Shown here in pieces: positions 27,266-35,161 of a stretch of DNA of 64,000 nt. The first letter of the stretch is position 1, and each line of letters begins with the position of its first letter. This DNA is from Parendozoicomonas callyspongiae. GTDB taxonomy: Bacteria > Pseudomonadota > Gammaproteobacteria > Pseudomonadales > Endozoicomonadaceae. The notes under the pieces are model-generated. The model was given only the letters and a program-made list of their open reading frames with translations, was not told the DNA's origin and ran no database searches. The stretch is taken from the NCBI RefSeq assembly GCF_023502345.1, contig NZ_JAMFLX010000020.1:20376-84375 (forward strand), read 5' to 3'. Made by a program: the position numbers and the translations under genes.

Positions 27266-27721
27266 TCACTCAATCCAGTTGATCACATGCTCTTCCCAGT
27301 CTTCCTCTGGAACCCGGATATCCTGGATAACCCGATCCTTTACGGAAATCCCTGCCAGGTGAACGGTTTCATCGGTACCGGACACCAGGGGGTGCCAGTC
27401 GGGAAGGTCTTGTCCTTCCGAGATTAACCGGTAGGCACAGGTTGAAGGCAGCCAGTGAAACTCCGGCACATGTTCAGGCTTGAGCCAGATACAGTTAGGA
27501 ACCTTCTCATTGCGTGTTTCGTAGATTGTGCAGCGACAGTTATCTTCCTTCAGATAGTGGCAGACCAGATCTGTGTAATACACATCACCGGTTTCATCAT
27601 CTTCCAGTTTTTGCAGACAGCAGCGGGCACAGCCGTCGCAGAGTGATTCCCACTCCTGGCGGGTCATCTGTTCGAGGGTTTTGGTTTGCCAGAATGGCTT
27701 GGAATCAGGCAGTTGTGACAT
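27266..27721 (-). CDS. ycgN: YcgN-family cysteine-cluster protein (UPF0260)
   Basis: A 151-residue YcgN protein. Eight Cys (28, 31, 34, 35, 54, 62, 64, 77) form the CxxCxxCC...CxC-type cluster (LCDGCARCC, NCRC) expected to bind zinc or an Fe-S centre. Other family marks: KPFWQTKTLEQM, WLPSTCAYRL, DLPDWHPLVSG. Function is not established. The ATG at 27721 matches E. coli YcgN; an upstream start at 27766 would run into ycgL. It lies 13 bases after ycgL, in the conserved order rnd-ycgL-ycgN. Confidence 0.93.
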   Translation of the reverse strand: MSQLPDSKPFWQTKTLEQMTRQEWESLCDGCARCCLQKLEDDETGDVYYTDLVCHYLKEDNCRCTIYETRNEKVPNCIWLKPEHVPEFHWLPSTCAYRLISEGQDLPDWHPLVSGTDETVHLAGISVKDRVIQDIRVPEEDWEEHVINWIE

Positions 27722-27734
27722 TCGTGATCGAAAT

Positions 27735-28034
27735 CTATTGAGGATCGTTAAAACAGAGCAGTTCATCCGGGAGGGTGATCATATAGTCATCCTTTTCCTC
27801 GGGTACCGGCATCTGCAGATAATAGCCCTGGCTGGTGATTTTGCTGAGAACTTTCTCGGCATCGATATGAGCCAGTGGCTTTTCAGGTGTCAGGAGCATA
27901 TCCATCACATGAACAGGGTGTCCCATAAGCTGTTTCAGCTCTGCAGGCACTGCCTCTATACCGGTCTGTTTGTTGATATAGAGAAACAGACCAGCCTTGC
28001 GTTCGGTCTTATATACGGAAACCACCATTTTCAT
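27735..28034 (-). CDS. ycgL: YcgL domain protein
   Basis: A 99-residue YcgL protein (VVSVYKTERKAGLFLYI, LAHIDAEKVLSKI, GYYLQMPVP), a small conserved fold of unknown role found next to rnd and ycgN in many gammaproteobacteria. The ATG at 28034 has a GGAG ribosome site and fits the family start; a GTG at 28049 is in frame but unneeded. It lies 28 bases after rnd. Confidence 0.93.
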   Translation of the reverse strand: MKMVVSVYKTERKAGLFLYINKQTGIEAVPAELKQLMGHPVHVMDMLLTPEKPLAHIDAEKVLSKITSQGYYLQMPVPEEKDDYMITLPDELLCFNDPQ

Positions 28035-28062
28035 GATGAACTGCTCCACTGATTTTGTGTTA

Positions 28063-29202
28063 TTAAAGAGGGCTGCCTTGGTCGTTCAGGTGTTCCACCA
28101 GCGGTTCCAACACCTCTTTTCTGCGCCAGCCATTGATGCTTTCCGGAAGATCAAACTTCTCGTTTGCCAGCCAGCCCCTGACCAGTTTCCCTGTATAGGG
28201 CTTGGAAGGAATCAACTCCTGCATCAGGCCCAGTTCAGAAGCACGATTGCGACAGAACTTCTTGATTTTCTCCACAAACGGCTGAACTCTTTTGGGCAGG
28301 GGGCCTGCCGGTACGGCGGGCCAGTCGTCCTGAGGAACAGCCTGCCCCTTGCGAATCTGCTGCAGGATCAGATCACCGTGCTGACGTATAACCTGGGGTT
28401 TCATAGTCTTGATACGGCGCAGACCTTGAGTGCTGTCAGGCTGATGGCGGGCCAGATCCCACAGGGCGCCGGCTGGAGCCAGACGGTTTCGGGACAGGTT
28501 GTCCGCCCTTGCCTGAGTTTCTCGCCAATGGCAGAGAGACTTCAAAACCGCCAGTTGCTGAGGGCGCAGTTGCCAGGCGAGTTTGACATTTCTCCAGGCC
28601 TGTTCGGGATCGGTATCTGTACCAACAGATGTAATCTGTCGCTGGCAATCCTCTGCATGCCATTGGGTAAAGCCTTTATCTTCCAGGGTTTGTACCAGCA
28701 GCGGATAGGCCTTTCCCAGATAGAAAACATCCAGGGCCGCATAATCTATCTGTGAAGAGGTGAGTGGCCGGGCCAGCCAGTCGGACCGGGTTTCCCCCTT
28801 TGGAACATCAATCTGCAGCAATTCTGCAATCAATCGCTGGTAACCCATGCTGAAACCCAGGCCGGCATAGGCAGCGGCAATCTGGGTATCGAAAACCGAG
28901 ACGGGTAACTCACCCAGCAGATAACGAAACAGTTCCAGATCCTCACCCATGGCATGCATGACTTTAACAATGCCTGGGTTGGCAAGAACGGCTCTCAGTG
29001 GCTCCCACTCTGAGAGAGATACAGGGTCAAGCAGCCAGACATCATCGGCAATACCAACCTGTATAAGGCCAGGCTCAGGCCAGAAGGTTTTCGTCCTGAC
29101 AAACTCCGTATCCAGAGTTAGCCAGCTGTGTTGCTGCCAGATGTTTGCAGCCTCGACAAGCTGGCTATTTTCCGTCAGCCAGTGAATACGGGGTTGGGGC
29201 AT
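28063..29202 (-). CDS. rnd: Ribonuclease D
   Basis: A 379-residue RNase D, a 3'-5' exonuclease that trims tRNA precursors and other small RNAs. The DEDDy catalytic set is intact: Asp31 and Glu33 (LTLDTEF), Asp88 (AMGEDLELF), Tyr154 and Asp158 (DYAALDVFY). HRDC domains follow from about residue 210 (LKSLCHWRETQARADNLSRN; the conserved arginine-rich loop). Cytoplasmic. First gene of rnd-ycgL-ycgN. The upstream minus-strand region contains a perfect TATAAT box. Confidence 0.97.
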   Translation of the reverse strand: MPQPRIHWLTENSQLVEAANIWQQHSWLTLDTEFVRTKTFWPEPGLIQVGIADDVWLLDPVSLSEWEPLRAVLANPGIVKVMHAMGEDLELFRYLLGELPVSVFDTQIAAAYAGLGFSMGYQRLIAELLQIDVPKGETRSDWLARPLTSSQIDYAALDVFYLGKAYPLLVQTLEDKGFTQWHAEDCQRQITSVGTDTDPEQAWRNVKLAWQLRPQQLAVLKSLCHWRETQARADNLSRNRLAPAGALWDLARHQPDSTQGLRRIKTMKPQVIRQHGDLILQQIRKGQAVPQDDWPAVPAGPLPKRVQPFVEKIKKFCRNRASELGLMQELIPSKPYTGKLVRGWLANEKFDLPESINGWRRKEVLEPLVEHLNDQGSPL

Positions 29203-29228
29203 GCAGGCTCCGTTTGGGTAAAACCCTG

Positions 29229-29234
29229 ATTATA
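29229..29234 (-). promoter_or_regulatory. Candidate -10 box for rnd
   Basis: TATAAT on the minus strand 27 bases before the rnd ATG. No good -35 lies 16-18 bases upstream, so this is a tentative sigma70 site, perhaps activator-dependent. Confidence 0.35.
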
Positions 29235-29284
29235 CGGTGTAGAGCCAGGTTGTTCTATTCGGACGTTTGGTATTTGGAAGTGAT

Positions 29285-29317
29285 ACCTCAAAGAAAAAAT
29301 CCTTTTATCTTTGAGGT
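29285..29317. repeat. Inverted repeat downstream of the large secreted-protein gene
   Basis: Ten-base perfect arms ACCTCAAAGA (29285-29294) and TCTTTGAGGT (29308-29317) with a 13-base A/T-rich loop. It sits just past the stop of the minus-strand gene at 29329, so it probably protects or ends that mRNA, although no T-run follows the stem. Confidence 0.55.
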
Positions 29318-29328
29318 GGGGTGTTTTA

Positions 29329-31845
29329 TCAAGAATTGTTGACTTTGCCAGTGCCATCGGCTTTACCACCTGGATGGAGGTCAGGTGTGCTACTGGGTGG
29401 CACCTCGTCACCAACAACTGGCGAGGCACTGTTAGGTGGTTGGACATTGCTGCTTGATAAACAGTCATGATCGGGATTTTGCCCCTCCGGAATACGAAGA
29501 TGTGATCCGCATTTCCATTGAATATCACTGCTTGAAGGTGTACTGGAAGAATCAGCTACTGATGTCTGATTAGCTGGGGGTTGGGTGGTAGTAGAATTAT
29601 TAGGTAATTCATTTGCACGGGCACTGTAATGTTGAAATGCAGCTGTTGCAGTCCCCCCAATCACAAGGCCGGCTAAAAGCGTTTTGGGATATTCATAAGC
29701 CAACTTGCCAAAAGGAGATAAAGCTGTAACTATAGCTCCTCCCATCAGCGTGGAATCTGCCAGAGGAATGAACGGTATTCCACCTGCGTAGGCTCCAACC
29801 CCCATTCCGCCAGAAGCTAAACCCAACACTGTTACAGTGGCCGGATGGAAGGCAGCTCTAATTAATCTGCGAGTTTCCCGACCAAATTTTCCTTTTCGGT
29901 GAGGGACAAGAGTATTGTTTCGTGCTTTGTCAGTGAAAAACTGGCTGGTTTCACCAAACCAGGGGCGGTTGGCTTTCAAGGTTTGGTAGGATGTGATCAG
30001 AGTATTGAGTGGCATGTGTTTTAGCTGATCTGGTTCAGCCAGTACTTCCAGAGCTGCCATCAGGCTCGGAACAAACTCATGTTGGTCAGGAAGGGCTTTA
30101 AGGGTTGCAGGATCAACGAATACAGAGTCTCTCTCCAAATTATCCACTTTCTCATTATAGACAAAAGGGCTTTTACCTAATTCTTTAAGTGTGACTATAA
30201 GATCATTATACGGTGATATTTCGATATTCAATTGTCTCTCAGCCAGAACCATCCCTGATGCAATCCGGTTTAGAAGGTGTTCTTTAAGCTCTGCTGCGAG
30301 CTCTTTGGCAGGATCATGCTGGAATGGATAAAGCGACACTTCGTACTCATAAGAGGAGACGATCCTGTAATCCATAATATGCCAGACATTATCACCAAGC
30401 AGAAAGGCTCCAAAAGTCTTTGGGGCTCCCGGTGATAGCTTCGCAAGGAGCATATGGAGCCTGTCTCTCGTTCTCGAATAGCGGAGCAGGGTTCTTTGGG
30501 TGGAAGGGGCAGGAAATGAAAAGTCAGGATCAAGCTCATGGGCGCTTTCTGATATCCAGCCATTATCATGTTTGCTGGCTTGTTCTGGTGTCTGTCTGAT
30601 CATAGTTTGAGAGCTGGGGGCAGTTTGTTCCTTACCCTTATTTTTAACTTGGTAGGCTAGACAAGTTAATGCAGCAATCAGATCAATCCGTTCGAGCATG
30701 TTTGTAAACACTGTCTTTGGATCCGACATATCAGGTATTTTTGTAGAAAGTGAAGATGTCGCTGTTCGTTCAGTCCCATCTTCATGGTTTATGACGAGAT
30801 TAACAGTATCTAGTTTGATAAAAGCATACATATCACTGGATCTTGAAACATTTGCTGCAGCTTCAGCCAGTGAGCCGTGGAAATATGGAATAAGCTCAAA
30901 CACAAGTTCTGAGCTAGCAGTCTGTTTGATCTGAACAAAAACGGAGTGGTCAGAAAGCAGGAAGGGCAGTGAGCGAATGAGTTCAGGAATGTCTGGATCT
31001 GTAACAAAACGAAGACTGTGATCTTCGTCAAGCTGCTTTTCAGTAGGAACAAGATAAACGCGTTCAACCGTTTTCTTGGCTTTTAGTAAGTGGGTAGGCA
31101 AGTGATGGGTGTCAGTGGATATTGCTTTATTTTTAGGATCGTAAACAGTGGCTTTTTCAAGAACAAGCTTGTTTTTGTCCGGTAGTGTAAAAAAGCCGAT
31201 CTTTTCAGCACCCTGCTTTAGGGCTTCCTCTGTACTGTCAGAGCTGTGTAATTTTGTGACAAGCAGAGTGATGACAGATCCAAGGTCTACAGATTGATTC
31301 TTTGCTTCCTCTTCGGTGCTTTCCAATGAACAAAGAGTCAGTGGATGTGAAGCTTTGATGACAGAAACTTCGTCGTCATTGGCATAGGAATTATCTTCTG
31401 TCAGCCATTGCAATACATATTCATGCTCAGGTTCACCTGAAGCTGCACGGGCTTTTCGAGACTTTCTAGTTGATTTTTTTAGAGATGTTGACTGAAACTG
31501 TATTCCAGCTTTTACAGGCTCTTCATCCTCACTATTCGGCTGGGGTGTTAGGGTATATTCGACCCCGTCTAATAATGTCTTTCCTGCAAAGGTAAAGACA
31601 GAGGTTTTCATTTGCCCATCTTCTGTGGGCAGGGATAATCGCAGTAAGGATTCAAAGCTTGTCGGGGGAGTATCTTCTTCAGCTTGGAATGTTGTCTTTG
31701 CTTCGTATGTGCGGTTTCCGGGGCTTGCTACATCTACGATGCGTATCGACCCTGTTCCAGTATCTGCTTGTGCAGTGATACTGTTCATCAAGAGCAATGC
31801 CATAAGAATGAAGGCAAAGGCTTGACTAAAAAAACGTCGATTCAT
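29329..31845 (-). CDS. Large secreted/membrane-associated orphan protein
   Basis: An 838-residue protein I do not recognise. The ATG at 31845 follows a GGGGA ribosome site and starts a clear Sec signal peptide (FAFILMALLLMNSITAQA). The long middle is polar and Lys/Glu/Thr-rich, with an SRKARAASGEPEHEY stretch near 130. Around residues 665-740 two Gly-rich hydrophobic segments suggest membrane insertion; the last ~100 residues are Pro/Ser/Thr/Asn-rich with possible disulfide cysteines. Base composition is more AT-rich than the flanking genes, a hint of later acquisition. It stands alone, with a hairpin after its stop. Could be a surface or host-contact protein, but nothing in the sequence proves that. 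Confidence 0.75.
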   Translation of the reverse strand: MNRRFFSQAFAFILMALLLMNSITAQADTGTGSIRIVDVASPGNRTYEAKTTFQAEEDTPPTSFESLLRLSLPTEDGQMKTSVFTFAGKTLLDGVEYTLTPQPNSEDEEPVKAGIQFQSTSLKKSTRKSRKARAASGEPEHEYVLQWLTEDNSYANDDEVSVIKASHPLTLCSLESTEEEAKNQSVDLGSVITLLVTKLHSSDSTEEALKQGAEKIGFFTLPDKNKLVLEKATVYDPKNKAISTDTHHLPTHLLKAKKTVERVYLVPTEKQLDEDHSLRFVTDPDIPELIRSLPFLLSDHSVFVQIKQTASSELVFELIPYFHGSLAEAAANVSRSSDMYAFIKLDTVNLVINHEDGTERTATSSLSTKIPDMSDPKTVFTNMLERIDLIAALTCLAYQVKNKGKEQTAPSSQTMIRQTPEQASKHDNGWISESAHELDPDFSFPAPSTQRTLLRYSRTRDRLHMLLAKLSPGAPKTFGAFLLGDNVWHIMDYRIVSSYEYEVSLYPFQHDPAKELAAELKEHLLNRIASGMVLAERQLNIEISPYNDLIVTLKELGKSPFVYNEKVDNLERDSVFVDPATLKALPDQHEFVPSLMAALEVLAEPDQLKHMPLNTLITSYQTLKANRPWFGETSQFFTDKARNNTLVPHRKGKFGRETRRLIRAAFHPATVTVLGLASGGMGVGAYAGGIPFIPLADSTLMGGAIVTALSPFGKLAYEYPKTLLAGLVIGGTATAAFQHYSARANELPNNSTTTQPPANQTSVADSSSTPSSSDIQWKCGSHLRIPEGQNPDHDCLSSSNVQPPNSASPVVGDEVPPSSTPDLHPGGKADGTGKVNNS

Positions 31846-32181
31846 TGTGGATTCCCCCATCTTTCGATGAAGCAGATGAGTTTATGATTTTTGAGACTGG
31901 TAAAGACCGAAGTGGAAGTCTGTGTTATATCGTTCGATGAGTAGCCATAAGATAAAGGACTCCGTTTGTTGGCAAGGTGTAGAAATCGGATATCAGTTTA
32001 AGTGCTATTTGGTTATGCGCAAGAAGTCGTCTTTTTTGAATATATTCAGATATTCATTTCAGCATGACCTTAATACGTCAATAGACGTTTAATTTGTGGA
32101 GATGAATGTTTCACTAAGGATCGGTGTCAACTTCTCTGGGCTTATAGATATCTGTCTTGATACGGTGTGTATCCTCAATAC
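31846..32181. other. Intergenic region upstream of the secreted orphan
   Basis: AT-rich and without a convincing gene. The only structure seen is a small hairpin ACGTC-AATA-GACGT (32075-32088) followed on the plus strand by TTTAATTT. It should carry the promoter of the minus-strand secreted protein, but I could not pick a clear one. Confidence 0.4.
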
Positions 32182-32610
32182 CTATATAGTGATTTCACCA
32201 AGCCAGACATCATGTTTATTGCACATGCTTAAGGCATAGAGTGAACCGCTGTAGGTGCCGAGAATAAACTCTGAAACGGGAATTGTGTCCTTTTCCGGGT
32301 TGAATATCCGGTCAAATAGCAGGTTGAAATTTTTATCCAGCAACTGATGTTTAACGATATAGTGCTCCCAGGGTTTCATTTCATGGGGGGTGGTCACGGT
32401 GATCTTCAGGTTATCCCCTGTTCTGGCTGTCGATATCCTTGGAAGATGGGTTTGGGCTTTGTGGCTCCAGCGGCCAGGGTTGGCTTCGGTAAAGTAGATT
32501 TTTCCTGCCAGCTCGGTGGCCGGGATATCGCCCCTGACAGTTGATGGCAGATAAATAAGGCCGGCAGCACTTCCTGCCAAACCGGCTTTGAGTAGGTTTC
32601 GTCTATTCAT
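32182..32610 (-). CDS. Tat-exported desulfoferrodoxin/superoxide reductase-like protein
   Basis: A 142-residue protein: twin-arginine signal (NRRNLLKAGLAGSAAG) followed by a desulfoferrodoxin iron-binding domain. The Fe(His)4Cys ligands line up as His55 (THLPRI), His76 (TTPHEM), His83 (EHYI), Cys130 and His133 (MCNKH). Superoxide reductases use this centre to reduce superoxide to peroxide. The Glu-Lys pair normally just before the first His is absent (Gln53-Thr54 here), so the activity may be altered. The N-terminal rubredoxin-like Cys4 domain of two-iron enzymes is missing. Ribosome site AGGTGA fits the ATG at 32610. Periplasmic location is inferred from the Tat signal. It is a single gene, divergent from yecH. 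Confidence 0.85.
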   Translation of the reverse strand: MNRRNLLKAGLAGSAAGLIYLPSTVRGDIPATELAGKIYFTEANPGRWSHKAQTHLPRISTARTGDNLKITVTTPHEMKPWEHYIVKHQLLDKNFNLLFDRIFNPEKDTIPVSEFILGTYSGSLYALSMCNKHDVWLGEITI

Positions 32611-32735
32611 TTTGTCACCTGTTTCTGGTGGTTTATGCAGTTAGGCACAACTACGAATCCCTGCATGGCTGTTCCTGAAGTATGGTTCGAGTAGTCAAAA
32701 AATGACTTTCGCGATTGATAAACAATGAGGTAAAT

Positions 32736-32981
32736 ATGGCTCAATCTGTACACGGCCACAAAGTCATGAATATGGTTATCGAGTCTGGTCGCAGCTGGCC
32801 TCGTGCTGAACTGCTGGAAGCACTGGCTGAAACCTTTGGTGCAGATGCCGAGTACCGCACCTGTTCTGTTGAAGGATTTAGCGCTGATCAGCTGATTGAC
32901 CTGCTGCTCGGCAAGGGCAAGATGGTTGAAACTGCGGAAGGTATTTCTGTGATTGCTTCTAAGATGTGCAATCACCACTGA
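32736..32981 (+). CDS. yecH: YecH-family putative metal-binding protein
   Basis: An 81-residue protein matching E. coli YecH: HGHKVMNMVIESG at the start, FGADAEYRTCSVEGFSADQL in the centre and a CNHH tail. The His/Cys at both ends suggest metal binding; the role is unknown. The ATG at 32736 has a GAGG ribosome site seven bases upstream; an ATG 21 bases earlier lacks one. A hairpin terminator follows. Confidence 0.9.
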   Translation: MAQSVHGHKVMNMVIESGRSWPRAELLEALAETFGADAEYRTCSVEGFSADQLIDLLLGKGKMVETAEGISVIASKMCNHH

Positions 32982-32987
32982 TTTTTT

Positions 32988-33019
32988 GGCCGGGTAAGGG
33001 GTGTCACCTTGCCCGGTTT
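32988..33019 (+). terminator. Terminator hairpin after yecH
   Basis: Ten-base stem CCGGGTAAGG (32990-32999) / CCTTGCCCGG (33007-33016) with one G-U pair and a 7-base loop, then a short TTT. It lies between convergent yecH and the VanX-like gene and may serve both. Confidence 0.7.
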
Positions 33020-33583
33020 CTACATCATATCTGTTCCCGCCAGTCTGTCACTGAGAACCGGGTAACGCTCAAGATCCGGTAATTCATAGTGCCACCATTC
33101 AAATGGATGGCAGATAAACCCGGCTGTGTGCATCAGCCCGGCAAGAACCAGTCGATTGTTTAGAGCTTCTGCTTCAATCTCAAGATTATTGTGATGAGCC
33201 AGTTCTCCGAAGTCATCAAACCCCGTTCCCATTTCCAGCAGCTCACCTGAATTCATTCTTTCCAGCGTCAGGTCAACGGCTATTCCTCGGCAGTGATTGC
33301 GTGGCCCGTTATCCGGGGGGGAAATGTAGCGGGCGTCAGGGTGAAACCCCCAGAGTTTCTGTTGTGCTTCTAGGGGGCGAAAAACATCCCAGATATGCAG
33401 GCGGTAACCGAGTTTGCGAGCACCAAGAACAGCTTTCTCCAGGTTGTTAAATGCATCTCTGTGCAGACAGGCCAGAGCCTTCCTGTAAACCTGCTGACCG
33501 GTAAAGTTGTTGGTACCAGCCAGTCGCAGATCAATCGTCCAATCTTCATGGTCAGGTGAGAGTTGAACCAGTGATTCCAGCAT
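33020..33583 (-). CDS. D-alanyl-D-alanine dipeptidase (VanX/DdpX family)
   Basis: A 187-residue zinc peptidase of the M15 VanX family, which splits the D-Ala-D-Ala dipeptide. Zinc ligands His97, Asp104 (NHCRGIAVDLTL) and His165 with catalytic Glu162 (FEWWHYE) are all present, as is the transition-state Arg69 (DVFRP). There is no signal peptide, so it should be cytoplasmic. No vanHA or sensor pair is nearby, so a role in D-Ala recycling is likelier than glycopeptide resistance. Ribosome site AGGAAG precedes the ATG at 33583. It is the third gene of a minus-strand trio with a lipoprotein and a zinc-ribbon protein. Confidence 0.92.
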   Translation of the reverse strand: MLESLVQLSPDHEDWTIDLRLAGTNNFTGQQVYRKALACLHRDAFNNLEKAVLGARKLGYRLHIWDVFRPLEAQQKLWGFHPDARYISPPDNGPRNHCRGIAVDLTLERMNSGELLEMGTGFDDFGELAHHNNLEIEAEALNNRLVLAGLMHTAGFICHPFEWWHYELPDLERYPVLSDRLAGTDMM

Positions 33584-33663
33584 GAGTCCGTGGCTTCCTG
33601 TCAGTTATTGCAATTAATCTTAGGTTAACTTCATGATGCGGGGCCATTGAGGCTAAGTAAGAG

Positions 33664-33951
33664 TTATCTCTGGGAGAAAAAACCTGTATCAGGCGGTGAG
33701 CTTTGTCCAATTTCCATAATATCCCCACAGATAGGCCGGGAGAGTGAAGAGAGTTCAAGCTGCCAGATACTGTGGCAGCTGGGACACTTCAGGGTGATGG
33801 TGCCCAGCTTCTGCCTGGAAAGCTGGGCCATGGGAATCTCAAGATGGCCGCTGCAACCGTAGTGGCATGGCCAGCTTATGGTTTGATTGTCACAGGCTGC
33901 TTCAAAGTACATCCCGTCGTGATAGAAACCATCGAATCTTGGTCCGCTCAT
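33664..33951 (-). CDS. Small zinc-ribbon-like hypothetical protein
   Basis: A 95-residue protein with no family I recognise. Two cysteine pairs, PCHYGCSG and LKCPSCHSIW, about 30 residues apart, make a zinc-ribbon likely. It is hydrophilic and has no signal peptide. The ATG at 33951 shares two bases with the upstream lipoprotein stop (TAATG) and has a GGAG site, which strongly supports a real, coupled gene. It lies 80 bases before the VanX-like gene. Confidence 0.72.
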   Translation of the reverse strand: MSGPRFDGFYHDGMYFEAACDNQTISWPCHYGCSGHLEIPMAQLSRQKLGTITLKCPSCHSIWQLELSSLSRPICGDIMEIGQSSPPDTGFFSQR

Positions 33952-34271
33952 TATTGCTCCGGGAGGCGATCTCTCAGGGCGTTCAGGCGGTTAATATGTG
34001 CCGGCGCGAGACGAAATCCGGTGATTTCTATTCGGGCCAGCACATGCTCGTATTCATCTTCCAGTCTCTGCTGGCATGACACTGTCAGTGGTTCGGGTCG
34101 GCAGGTACTTGCATAGCTTTCAATCCGGCTGACAGCAGCTTCCATTTCGCTCCAGCTGGCGAATGCTTCCTTGGAATGATATGGCTCATATTTGAAGGGG
34201 TAGTGGGAACAGCCAGCTATTGTGGCAGTCAGACTCAGGACAGTAAGGGGGCGGAATCCTTTCCAGAACAT
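33951..34271 (-). CDS. Small putative lipoprotein
   Basis: A 106-residue protein with a lipoprotein signal: LTVLSLTATIAGCSHYP, lipobox IAGC, Cys at about residue 18. The mature part is helical with two further Cys (STCRPEPLTVSCQQR) that may form a disulfide. No family recognised. The ATG at 34271 has an AGAGG ribosome site six bases upstream; longer in-frame starts would bury the signal. It overlaps the zinc-ribbon gene by two bases. Confidence 0.75.
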   Translation of the reverse strand: MFWKGFRPLTVLSLTATIAGCSHYPFKYEPYHSKEAFASWSEMEAAVSRIESYASTCRPEPLTVSCQQRLEDEYEHVLARIEITGFRLAPAHINRLNALRDRLPEQ

Positions 34272-34375
34272 TGCATACCTCTCTGGTACATCATCAAACC
34301 CTGTCGTGCGGGGCATTACTAAAGAGTGTAGCCGTGGGAAGCCCGGGGTTGTTGGGTTTTAGAGTCAAAGCATTG

Positions 34376-35086
34376 TCACTTGTTTAACTGTTTTCGCAGC
34401 TTCATATTCAGTAATTCGACACCCAGAGAGAATGCCATGGCGAAGTAGATGTACCCCTTGGGAATATGGAAGGAGAGGCCGTCTGCAATCAATGAAACCC
34501 CGATCAGAATAAGAAAGCTCAGGGCCAGCATTTTTAGAGTCGGATTACGGTCAACAAAGTCACCAACAGGCCCTGAAGCAAACATCATAATCATTACCGC
34601 CAGTACAATGGCCAGAATCATGACAGGCAGGTGTTCAGCCATACCAACGGCGGTAATAACAGAGTCCAGTGAAAAGATAATATCAAGCAGGCCAATCTGG
34701 ATAATTGTGATCAGGAAGCCAGATGTGGCTTTGGGCTTGTCAGTCTCGTGATGATCTTCGAATGAGGCGTGGATTTCATGGGTGCTTTTAGCAAGTAGAA
34801 ACAGGCCTCCTCCAAATAGAATGATATCTCGGCCCGAAACCTCATGATCGAAGACGGTAAACAGCGTCCCTGTCAGCCCAATAACCCAGGCAATGGAAAT
34901 CAGCAGTAGTATTCGTGTTCCCATAGCCAGCAAAAGACCGATATTGCGGGCTTTCTGACGCTGATGCTCGGGAAGGCGACCAGCAAGAATGCTGATGAAG
35001 ATTATATTGTCGATTCCCAGGACAACTTCGAGAGCTGTCAGGGTTAGCAGGGAGGCCCATGCCTGAGGATCGCTCAGCCATTCCAT
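34376..35086 (-). CDS. TerC-family integral membrane protein
   Basis: A 236-residue TerC/YgdQ-type protein with seven predicted helices. The paired acidic motifs are present: EVVLGIDNIIFISI in the first helix and LLDIIFSLDSVITAVGM in the fourth, both thought to coordinate metal ions. A His/Asp-rich cytoplasmic loop (FEDHHETDKPK) lies between. Relatives export manganese or support tellurite resistance; the exact role here is unknown. It lies after gltA on the minus strand, beyond the gltA terminator. Confidence 0.92.
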   Translation of the reverse strand: MEWLSDPQAWASLLTLTALEVVLGIDNIIFISILAGRLPEHQRQKARNIGLLLAMGTRILLLISIAWVIGLTGTLFTVFDHEVSGRDIILFGGGLFLLAKSTHEIHASFEDHHETDKPKATSGFLITIIQIGLLDIIFSLDSVITAVGMAEHLPVMILAIVLAVMIMMFASGPVGDFVDRNPTLKMLALSFLILIGVSLIADGLSFHIPKGYIYFAMAFSLGVELLNMKLRKQLNK

Positions 35087-35099
35087 GTATTTTCAGACC

Positions 35100-35137
35100 C
35101 TAAAAAGAAACGCCACACCCTAAAGGGTAGTGGCGTT
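35100..35137 (-). terminator. Rho-independent terminator of gltA
   Basis: On the minus strand: stem AACGCCAC / GTGGCGTT with an inner ACCC/GGGT stem, followed by TTTCTTTTTA. It starts 25 bases after the gltA stop and separates it from the TerC gene. Confidence 0.88.
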
Positions 35138-35161
35138 CCGGGTAACCAGTTTAATTCTGGG

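Noticed and set aside
31952..31960. AGCCATAAG in the 31.8-32.2 kb gap, resembling the repeated element
   Set aside because: The match is nine bases and the flanks do not agree.
32664..32674. GAACAGCCATG on the minus strand, resembling the start of the repeated element
   Set aside because: Only 11 bases match, there is no RAGCG, no stem and no CCATGG at the right distance.
33020..33583. Glycopeptide resistance locus
   Set aside because: Only a VanX-family peptidase is present; there is no vanH, vanA-type ligase or two-component system, and the organism looks Gram-negative.
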